Source of the DNA: Chitinophagaceae bacterium
GTDB taxonomy: Bacteria; Bacteroidota; Bacteroidia; Chitinophagales; Chitinophagaceae
Reading direction: 5' to 3'
DNA length: 6,146 bases
NCBI GenBank assembly: GCA_017853235.1
Contig: JAFMJX010000106.1
Coordinates: 1 to 6,146 of the forward strand
The notes beneath the pieces are model-generated. The model had not been told where the DNA came from, made no database searches, and was given only the letters and a program-made list of their open reading frames with translations. Position numbers and translations under genes: made by a program. Below, piece after piece: positions 1 through 5,751 of this stretch. Each line of letters opens with the position of its first letter. Position 1 is the first letter of the stretch.

Positions 1-32
1 AACGAACATCGTGAGCGAAGCGATCTGAGAGA

Positions 33-62
33 GAGGGGTTAGCTATTTAGGAAACGAAGTTT
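33..62. repeat. Direct repeat, copy 1 (30 bp)
   Basis: This 30-bp unit begins GAGGGGTTAG and ends CGAAGTTT, and matches the unit at 115-144 at 28 of 30 positions (differences at repeat positions 11 and 22). Its right end can fold as AAAC-GAA-GTTT (52-62), a 4-bp stem with a GAA triloop. A related GC-GAA-GC mini-hairpin lies just to the left at 15-21. The unit lies downstream of the minus-strand purN gene and is non-coding: the plus-strand frames stop quickly. It could belong to a dispersed intergenic repeat family, but only two copies are visible here. Confidence 0.7.
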
Positions 63-114
63 GAAAAATTGAATCCTTATTTTAGTTTAAAATTTTTAAT
101 TCAATTAAATAAAG

Positions 115-144
115 GAGGGGTTAGTTATTTAGGAATCGAAGTTT
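115..144. repeat. Direct repeat, copy 2 (30 bp)
   Basis: This is the second copy of the unit at 33-62, starting 82 bp after the first and differing at two positions. The AT-rich spacer (63-114) has its own symmetry. An 8-bp inverted pair, AATTGAAT (67-74) and ATTCAATT (99-106), encloses a hairpin of ATTTTA (79-84) and TAAAAT (88-93) with a 3-nt loop. Copy 2 ends 20 bp before the purN stop codon, so it would be transcribed in the purN 3' untranslated region if transcription runs on. Confidence 0.7.
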
Positions 145-166
145 TAAAAACAGATTCAAATTCCTA
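130..166 (-). terminator. Weak hairpin at the purN 3' end, possible terminator
   Basis: TAGGAAT (130-136) and ATTCCTA (160-166) pair perfectly over 7 bp around a 23-nt loop. The loop contains a second small palindrome, GTTT (141-144) and AAAC (148-151). The outer stem overlaps the purN stop codon. On the purN strand there is no uridine run directly after the stem, so this is not a classical intrinsic terminator. It may be a 3'-end stabilising structure or chance in AT-rich DNA. Confidence 0.2.
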
Positions 167-1030
167 GCTCAATAATTTCTCAATAGTAGGAGCAAAGTGA
201 GTATGTTCTAAAGAATGAATTTTATTAGCAAGTGAATTAGGTGTATCAGAAGCGTCCACCGCGCAGGTTGCTTGAAAAATTATATCGCCTTCATCATAAT
301 GTTCATTCACCCAATGAATACTTATTCCAGATTCTTTTTCACCCGCAGCAATCACCGCCTCATGCACTTTAGCTCCATACATACCTTTGCCTCCATATTT
401 TGGTAACAAAGCTGGATGAATATTTACAATGGCTTTTGGAAAAGCATGTACCAAAACTTCAGGCACTTTCCATAAAAATCCTGCCAACACAATAAAGTTG
501 ATCTCCGAATTGCGTAAGCTTTCTACATATCCAGAAGTCGAAAACTCGTTTTTATTCACGAGTAAAGTGGGTATTCCTTTTTCCTTAGCGATGTTTAATA
601 CTCCAGCTCCTGGAACATTACACACTATTAAGGACACTTTAATAGGTCGTTTTCCCGGATGCGCCACCGCCCTGGCTTCAAAATATTCAATTATTTTTTG
701 GGCATTGCTCCCGGTTCCAGATGCAAAGATGGCTATATGCTGGGTGCTCTTTCCCATGAATCGCTTGCCCATTCTTCCCAAATACCCCTTAAAAAAGCGA
801 AATTGCCCAGTGAAGAAACTCACAAAAATGACCGAAAATGGCCATAAAATGGTCAAAATTAGGGGATAAATGAGCCAAAATGCCCAATTTTTCTCCAAAA
901 ACACCAAATTTAGGATTTTAGAACATAGCCTTCCGCTTAGGCTCCCGCCCAAGGCAAAAGTGAGGATAATGAGCCAAAATTGAACTCCCCCTACCTTCCA
1001 TTTTGTCTGTAATCGCTTTAATCCATTCAT
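164..1030 (-). CDS. purN: DUF6787-like membrane domain fused to phosphoribosylglycinamide formyltransferase
   Basis: The 288-residue product has two parts. Residues 1-91 form a basic, two-helix membrane domain (helices about 16-33 and 50-74, basic tail 78-94) that resembles a small Bacteroidota-specific family I recall as DUF6787. Residues 92-288 are a full-length PurN (197 residues; the family is usually about 190-210). PurN transfers a formyl group from 10-formyl-tetrahydrofolate to glycinamide ribonucleotide, the third step of de novo purine synthesis, in the cytoplasm. The phosphate-binding motif ASGTGSN is at 103-109. The catalytic residues are present: Asn203 and His205 in NIHPALLP, and Asp246 in YDEGD. 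The KGMYG motif (215-219) is the form I expect in Bacteroidota. The start at 1030 is fixed by an in-frame TAG two codons upstream (1034-1036). No stop separates the domains: PurN's natural start, Met92 (codon 755-757), follows directly on the membrane domain. Both ends are predicted to be cytoplasmic, so the enzyme would be tethered to the inner membrane. Lost-stop mutation, true fusion and internal restart are all possible. The PurN call is very secure; the DUF assignment is from memory. Confidence 0.93.
   Translation of the reverse strand: MNGLKRLQTKWKVGGVQFWLIILTFALGGSLSGRLCSKILNLVFLEKNWAFWLIYPLILTILWPFSVIFVSFFTGQFRFFKGYLGRMGKRFMGKSTQHIAIFASGTGSNAQKIIEYFEARAVAHPGKRPIKVSLIVCNVPGAGVLNIAKEKGIPTLLVNKNEFSTSGYVESLRNSEINFIVLAGFLWKVPEVLVHAFPKAIVNIHPALLPKYGGKGMYGAKVHEAVIAAGEKESGISIHWVNEHYDEGDIIFQATCAVDASDTPNSLANKIHSLEHTHFAPTIEKLLS
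755..757 (-). other. Candidate internal start codon for stand-alone PurN (Met92)
   Basis: This ATG encodes Met92 of the fused frame and sits where ordinary PurN proteins begin, a few residues before the first beta strand (HIAIFASG). A purine-rich stretch (GGGAAGAATGGG on the minus strand) lies upstream but is not a clear Shine-Dalgarno site at ideal spacing. If used, it would give a soluble 197-residue PurN in addition to, or instead of, the membrane-tethered form. A second in-frame ATG lies five codons upstream (Met87). Confidence 0.3.
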
Positions 1031-1038
1031 ATGCTAAT

Positions 1039-1044
1039 TTCCTT
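1039..1044 (-). promoter_or_regulatory. Possible ribosome binding site for the fused purN frame
   Basis: On the minus strand AAGGAA lies 8 nt upstream of the ATG at 1030. This is a plausible Shine-Dalgarno match and supports the upstream start, and so translation of the membrane domain. Bacteroidota often initiate without such sites and the downstream act genes here lack one, so the match is suggestive only. Confidence 0.35.
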
Positions 1045-1144
1045 GGCGCCAAAGATGATTCTTTTTTCAAAATCCAACCCTTTTCTTCTACAAAATTCTC
1101 CCACATTCCGCTAACATTACAATATTATGACATTCGTCAGCGTT

Positions 1145-1199
1145 TTTTTGATAACATCCCTGAAACTCAACATTTTCAATAAAAAAAACTTATCAAAAA
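1145..1199. repeat. 10-bp perfect inverted repeat in the divergent promoter region
   Basis: TTTTTGATAA (1145-1154) and TTATCAAAAA (1190-1199) are exact reverse complements separated by 35 nt. The right arm ends 78 bp before the actA start and the left arm begins 115 bp before the purN-fusion start. Arms this far apart would suit a two-site operator with DNA looping better than a hairpin. Low-complexity T and A runs in both arms raise the chance of coincidence. No regulator gene is in the window. Confidence 0.4.
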
Positions 1200-1206
1200 C
1201 CTAGTA

Positions 1207-1232
1207 TTGAATCCTATTCTTAAGTAATTTCG
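1207..1232 (+). promoter_or_regulatory. Weak candidate promoter for the act operon
   Basis: TTG (1207-1209) and TAATTTCG (1225-1232) resemble the Bacteroidota -33 (TTG) and -7 (TAnnTTTG) elements. The -7 box has one mismatch and the spacing is 15 nt, below the usual 17-23. Transcription would start near 1238-1240 and give a leader of about 40 nt. No better-spaced match was found upstream of actA. Confidence 0.25.
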
Positions 1233-1277
1233 CACCCGTTCAAGGATATTTTTCCACACTAGACACTGTTTGTGTAT

Positions 1278-2534
1278 ATGACAATTTTAAGAAGCCTAGC
1301 TAAGATCGTTTCGATCTTCCTATTTATCACCCTTAGTTCATCTATCGGTAATCAGTTGAATGCGCAAGATGGGAAATCTCTTTTCTCCCAAAACTGTGCA
1401 TCATGTCACGCCGTTAATAAAAAATTAACTGGTCCTGCACTTGCTGGTGTAGAAGATCGTTGGCCTGATAAAAAAAATCTGTATGCATGGATTAAAAACA
1501 ATGCTGCATTTTTAAAAACGGGAGATGCTTATGCCAATAAGTTGTACAACGAGTACAATAAAACGGCTATGAACTTGTTTCCTAATTTATCTGATAAAGA
1601 TATTGATGCCATTTTAGCTTATATCAAATCGGTGCCTGCTGCGGGTGCTGCGCCTGCTGGTGGTACTGCTACTTCTGCGGCTCCAGCCGAAGATTCTGAC
1701 AGCACTTTAGTATTTGGTCTATTAACTTTAATCTTGGCGGTGGTTTCATTAATCTTATTACAAGTTAACAGCAACCTTAAAAAATTATCCGACGACAAAG
1801 CAGGTATTCCTGCTGTGGATCCTGTTCCTTTTTATCGTAACAAAGCTTACATTGCTTTCGTCTCTATTATTTTATTTATTGTAGGTGGTTATATGACTAC
1901 TGTGGGTGCAATGAACTTAGGTCGCTCTAAGGATTATCAACCCGAACAACCTATCTACTATTCTCATAAAGTGCACGCTGGTGTGAATCAAATTAACTGT
2001 CAATACTGTCACACGGGTACTTACCAAGGCAAACAAGCTACTTTACCAAGTGTGAATGTTTGTATGAACTGTCACATGGCTATTAACGAATACAAAGGCG
2101 AAGCTTTAGTTCGTGAAAATGGAGATGTGGTAGATGGTACTGCAGAAATTAAAAAATTATACAAGTATGCTGGTTTCACCGAAGGTCAACCTTGGGATGC
2201 AACTCAAGCAAAACCTATTGAGTGGGTGCGTATTCACAACTTACCCGATCACGTTTACTTTAACCACGCTCAACACGTGAATGCTGGCCAAGTGGCTTGT
2301 CAACAATGTCATGGTGAGATTCAAAAAATGGGTGAAGTAAAACAATTTGCTGATTTAAGCATGGGATGGTGTGTGAACTGTCACCGCAATACTCAAGTTC
2401 AATTTAAAGACAATGGTTTTTATAGCATCTACGAAAAATTCCATGAAGATTTAAAATCTGGAAAATTAGACAGCGCTAAAGGAATCACTGTTGAAAAAAT
2501 TGGCGGTACAGAGTGTCAAAAATGTCACTACTAA
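1278..2534 (+). CDS. actA: Alternative complex III subunit ActA, six-heme membrane cytochrome c
   Basis: This 418-residue cytochrome is the electron-exit subunit of alternative complex III, passing electrons from the ActB Fe-S chain towards cytochrome c or a terminal oxidase on the periplasmic side. Residues 1-29 are a signal peptide, probably cleaved before Gln30. Residues 31-119 are a class I cytochrome c domain: CASCH at 40-44, with Met98 the likely axial ligand. An Ala/Gly/Pro linker (119-137) leads to two membrane helices, about 142-163 and 190-210. The loop between them has several lysines and is probably cytoplasmic. Residues 220-418 are the pentaheme domain, with CxxCH at 241, 262, 341, 365 and 413; the last motif ends one residue before the C-terminus. 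Additional histidines (230, 233, 330, 333) are candidate distal ligands. I chose the ATG at 1278 over an in-frame GTG at 1272, which adds only two residues; neither has a Shine-Dalgarno site. It is the first gene of the operon, 39 nt before actB. The fused N-terminal monoheme domain is, to my recollection, common in Bacteroidota ActA, whereas other ActA proteins have only five hemes. Confidence 0.93.
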   Translation: MTILRSLAKIVSIFLFITLSSSIGNQLNAQDGKSLFSQNCASCHAVNKKLTGPALAGVEDRWPDKKNLYAWIKNNAAFLKTGDAYANKLYNEYNKTAMNLFPNLSDKDIDAILAYIKSVPAAGAAPAGGTATSAAPAEDSDSTLVFGLLTLILAVVSLILLQVNSNLKKLSDDKAGIPAVDPVPFYRNKAYIAFVSIILFIVGGYMTTVGAMNLGRSKDYQPEQPIYYSHKVHAGVNQINCQYCHTGTYQGKQATLPSVNVCMNCHMAINEYKGEALVRENGDVVDGTAEIKKLYKYAGFTEGQPWDATQAKPIEWVRIHNLPDHVYFNHAQHVNAGQVACQQCHGEIQKMGEVKQFADLSMGWCVNCHRNTQVQFKDNGFYSIYEKFHEDLKSGKLDSAKGITVEKIGGTECQKCHY

Positions 2535-2573
2535 TTAATTAAATAAGACGCGTAATATTATATATACATTATT

Positions 2574-5500
2574 ATGGAGCAAAAAAAGCACTGGCAAAGT
2601 TTTGGAGAATTAAATAATTCTGAAGCTTTTAACGCAGAGGTTCAAAACGAGTTTAAAGAAGAACTTCCTTTTGTAGAAGATGAAACCACTCTTGAAAAAG
2701 GCGGTAGTTTTTTACAAGCAAAAGCACCTCGTCGTGACTTCCTTAAATATTTAGGTTTTAGTACTGCTGCTGCTGCAGTAGCTGCAAGTTGTGAAATGCC
2801 TATTAAAAAAGCAATTCCTTTTGCCAACAAACCGGAGGATTTAGTTCCTGGTATTGCAGATTATTATGCTACCACTTATGTGCAAGATGGGGATGTGATT
2901 AGTGTGTTAGCGAAAGTGCGTGATGGTCGTCCTATTAAATTGGAAGGAAATGATTTAAGTCCTTTAACCAATGGAGGTACTTCGGCTCGTGTGCAAGCTG
3001 CTGTGTTAGACTTATATGATACTGCTCGTTTACGTTTTCCTTTAATAAGTGGTAAGGAAGCGAGTTTTGAAAATATTGATAAAGCCATTGCTTCTGAATT
3101 AAATGGTGCTGCTGTGATTGTAACAAGTTCTATCACTTCACCTTCAACCAAAGCAGTGATTGCTCAATTTTTAGCAAAACATCCTGGCAGCAAACATGTC
3201 ACTTACGATGCCGTGTCTCACTCTAGTATGTTGTTAGCGAATGAAGCTACTTATGGCAAACGCGTTATACCTTCTTATCAATTTGATAAAGCAAAAGCGA
3301 TTGTTTCATTAAGCGCTGACTTTTTAGGTACTTGGTTAAATCCAGTGGAGTTTGCAAAACAATATGCTACTGGAAAAAAAATAAATGAAAAAACACCTGC
3401 GATGAGTAAGCACATCCACTTTGAAACAGTGGCTAGCTTAACTGGTTCTAACGCAGATCAAAAATATACTTGTCGTCCTTCTGAATTGGGTGCCATTGCT
3501 GCTGCTTTATTAAGTGCAGTAAAAGGCCAACCTGTAACAGGCATTCATGATGCAAAATTAAAAGAAGGAATTGCGGTTGCTGCAGATGCATTAATTGGAA
3601 ACAAGAATGCTGCTTTAGTGGTGGCTGGCAGCAGTGATGTACATGTTCAAATTATTGTAAACGCAATCAACGATGCGATTGGTGCAAATGGCAACACGAT
3701 TAATTTTGGTGTAACTGTAAACTATCGTCAAGGTATTGATAGTGATTTTGCTGCTGTTGTTGATGATATGAACGCGGGTAAAATAAATACTATTTTATTT
3801 TATGGCGCTAACCCAGTGTACACTTGGCCACAAGCGGATAAAGTAAAATCTGGTTTAGCAAAAGTAAAAACCACTATTTCTTTCAACGCTAAATTAGATG
3901 AAACTACGGCGCTTTGTAAATACGTTTTACCTGCTCCTCACTTTTTAGAAAGTTGGGGTGATGCCGAACCTGCTTCTGGTTATTTTACTTTCATACAACC
4001 TACCATCGCTCCTTTATTTAAAACGCGTCCTTTTGAAGACAGTTTATTAAAGTGGTCTGGGGATGCTTCGGACTTTACTACTTTCTTAAAAAATGAATGG
4101 TCTCGTAAATTAGGTGGTGAAACTGCTTGGAATAAAACTTTACAAGCGGGTGTATTAAATCCTACTTCAGTTCCTACTGCTGGTGCTAGCTTAAATGGCG
4201 CTGCTGTTGCAAATGCATTAGCTGCTGTGGCTGCAAGCAAACCTAATACTTCTATTGAATTAGCTTTATATCAAAAAATTGGTATTGGTGCTGGTCAAGG
4301 TGCTAGTAACCCTTGGTTACAAGAATTACCCGATCCAGTAACTCGTGCTACTTGGGATAACTATATTATTGTATCGCCTGCTATGGCGCGTACTTTATTG
4401 AACATCGATTTAAACAACGGTGGTCAAGCGGATGCTTACGAAGTGCAACCTCCAAAAAAAGTAGTGAAGTTAACAGTTGATGGAAAATCGATTGAACTTC
4501 CTGTTTTAATTATTCCTGGTACACATCCTCAAACTGTGGGTATCGCTTTAGGATATGGTCGCACCGAAGCCATTGGTAAAGCTGTGGTGGGTACAGGTAA
4601 AAATGCTTTCCCTTTAGCTTGCATTGAAAATGGAACCGTTCATTTTAATTGTACGAATGTTACCTTAACTGTGACAGGTGAAACTTATCCTGTTGCATTA
4701 ACACAAACTCATTTCCGTTACGATACCACTCAAGGTACTCGTACCGAAGTAATGAAGGAAATTACTTTAGCAGAATATAAAAAGAATCCTACCGAAATTT
4801 TAGAAGAGCGTGAAGCAGAAACTAAACCTTATGGTGGATTAGAAAAATACGAAGCGCAAGGAACTATTTATCCTGTGTACGAACGTCCAGGAATTAAATG
4901 GGGTATGAGCGTGGACTTAAACAGCTGTAATGGTTGTGGTGCTTGCGTGGTTGCATGTAACGCCGAAAACAACGTTGCTGTGGTAGGTAAGCCCGAAGTA
5001 TTACGTGGCCATGAAATGCATTGGTTGCGTATTGATAAATATTTTAGTGGTGATATGGATAACCCTAATGTGGTGTTCCAACCTTTAATGTGTCAACATT
5101 GTGATAACGCTCCTTGTGAAAACGTTTGTCCAGTAGCTGCTACGAACCACTCTAGTGAAGGTTTAAACCAAATGACGTATAACCGTTGTATTGGTACTCG
5201 TTATTGCGCGAACAACTGTCCTTTCAAAGTACGTCGTTTTAACTGGGCCGATTACACAGGTGCTGATAGTTTCCCTGACAATCAAGAAGGTGTAGTGAAC
5301 GATGTGGTTATTAATATGAGTGATGATTTAACTCGTATGGTATTAAACCCTGATGTGACTGTTCGTTCTCGTGGTGTGATTGAAAAATGTTCTTTCTGTG
5401 TGCAACGTTTACAAGAAGGTAAATTAAAAGCGAAAAAAGATTCTCGTCCTTTTGAAGATAGCGATATTAAAGTGGCTTGTCAACAATCTTGTCCTACCAA

Positions 5501-5702
5501 CGCGATCAGCTTTGGTAATGCCAACGACAAACACAGTGCTATTACTAAAGTACGTGTTGAAAATCCAAATCGTTCTTTCTACGTTTTAGAGCAATTACAC
5601 GTGTTACCTAATGTGACTTACTTAGCTAAAGTGAGAAACAGCGACGAACATGAAGCAGGGCACGAAGCTTCTAATAAAAAAGAAGCCGAAAAGAAAGCGT
5701 AG
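2574..5702 (+). CDS. actB: Alternative complex III subunit ActB, Tat-exported Mo-oxidoreductase-like/Fe-S fusion
   Basis: This 1042-residue subunit carries electrons from the quinol site of ActC to the ActA hemes. Residues 1-50 match the N-terminal extension of the TAT-variant-translocated molybdopterin oxidoreductase family (KKHWQSFGEL near the start). A Tat motif, RRDFLK, is at 53-58, followed by an Ala-rich segment and a lipobox-like VAASC ending at Cys73, so the mature protein may be lipid-anchored. Residues about 90-740 resemble a molybdopterin oxidoreductase but lack an N-terminal Fe-S cysteine motif; in known ACIII this domain holds no cofactor. Residues about 765-1015 are a four-cluster ferredoxin-like domain. 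Its cysteines are 785/788/791/795, 840/843/848/852, 872/878/882 and 939/942/969/973. The third group reads CIGTRYC, with Thr875 where a fourth cysteine would stand, which predicts one [3Fe-4S] and three [4Fe-4S] clusters, as known for ACIII. Cysteines from different groups may share clusters. The C-terminus is a charged Glu/Lys/His tail. Leucine is mostly TTA and arginine mostly CGT, suggesting high expression. It ends in a double stop, TAGTAA, 49 nt before actC. Confidence 0.95.
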   Translation: MEQKKHWQSFGELNNSEAFNAEVQNEFKEELPFVEDETTLEKGGSFLQAKAPRRDFLKYLGFSTAAAAVAASCEMPIKKAIPFANKPEDLVPGIADYYATTYVQDGDVISVLAKVRDGRPIKLEGNDLSPLTNGGTSARVQAAVLDLYDTARLRFPLISGKEASFENIDKAIASELNGAAVIVTSSITSPSTKAVIAQFLAKHPGSKHVTYDAVSHSSMLLANEATYGKRVIPSYQFDKAKAIVSLSADFLGTWLNPVEFAKQYATGKKINEKTPAMSKHIHFETVASLTGSNADQKYTCRPSELGAIAAALLSAVKGQPVTGIHDAKLKEGIAVAADALIGNKNAALVVAGSSDVHVQIIVNAINDAIGANGNTINFGVTVNYRQGIDSDFAAVVDDMNAGKINTILFYGANPVYTWPQADKVKSGLAKVKTTISFNAKLDETTALCKYVLPAPHFLESWGDAEPASGYFTFIQPTIAPLFKTRPFEDSLLKWSGDASDFTTFLKNEWSRKLGGETAWNKTLQAGVLNPTSVPTAGASLNGAAVANALAAVAASKPNTSIELALYQKIGIGAGQGASNPWLQELPDPVTRATWDNYIIVSPAMARTLLNIDLNNGGQADAYEVQPPKKVVKLTVDGKSIELPVLIIPGTHPQTVGIALGYGRTEAIGKAVVGTGKNAFPLACIENGTVHFNCTNVTLTVTGETYPVALTQTHFRYDTTQGTRTEVMKEITLAEYKKNPTEILEEREAETKPYGGLEKYEAQGTIYPVYERPGIKWGMSVDLNSCNGCGACVVACNAENNVAVVGKPEVLRGHEMHWLRIDKYFSGDMDNPNVVFQPLMCQHCDNAPCENVCPVAATNHSSEGLNQMTYNRCIGTRYCANNCPFKVRRFNWADYTGADSFPDNQEGVVNDVVINMSDDLTRMVLNPDVTVRSRGVIEKCSFCVQRLQEGKLKAKKDSRPFEDSDIKVACQQSCPTNAISFGNANDKHSAITKVRVENPNRSFYVLEQLHVLPNVTYLAKVRNSDEHEAGHEASNKKEAEKKA

Positions 5703-5751
5703 TAAAAACAAAACTAGATATTGATTATAAAAAATATTGAAATAGTAGACA

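Larger units (their letters stand above)
1031..1277. other. Divergent intergenic region between purN and actA
   Basis: This 247-bp AT-rich region must carry the promoters of both divergent transcripts. I see no convincing gene in it. For the minus-strand gene the best Bacteroidota-type promoter match is weak: TTG (plus positions 1120-1122), then a 21-nt gap, then GAATTTTG (1098-1091), one mismatch from TAnnTTTG. An inverted repeat and an actA promoter candidate are listed separately. No RNA gene or riboswitch fold was recognised; in particular I did not see a purine-riboswitch core upstream of purN. Confidence 0.6.

Noticed and set aside
63..114. AT-rich inverted repeats between the direct repeats as an intrinsic terminator
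   Set aside because: The stems are short and almost purely A/T, with no GC-rich stem followed by a U-tract on either strand.
1..163. CRISPR array or mobile-element end
   Set aside because: There are only two imperfect repeat copies with one 52-bp spacer, and no transposase or cas gene is visible.
429..869. Plus-strand frame of 146 codons opposite purN
   Set aside because: It is antisense to well-conserved PurN motifs and its product has no recognisable features; it is a shadow of the real gene.
918..1106. A 62-codon minus-strand frame starting upstream of the purN fusion
   Set aside because: It overlaps the membrane domain in another frame, its product resembles no family I know, and the fused frame has the recognisable protein and the better start context.
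1272..1277. GTG start two codons upstream of the actA ATG
   Set aside because: It adds only two residues, and ATG is the more frequent start; the signal peptide reads normally from the ATG at 1278.
2535..2573. Promoter or operator in the AT-rich actA-actB gap with TTAATTAA-like palindromes
   Set aside because: The palindromes are low-complexity A/T, the gap is only 39 nt, and co-transcription with actA explains the arrangement.
2840..4790. ActB N-terminal half as an active molybdopterin enzyme such as formate dehydrogenase or nitrate reductase
   Set aside because: No N-terminal Fe-S cysteine motif is present, and the actA-actC context identifies ACIII, where this domain is known to lack the cofactor.
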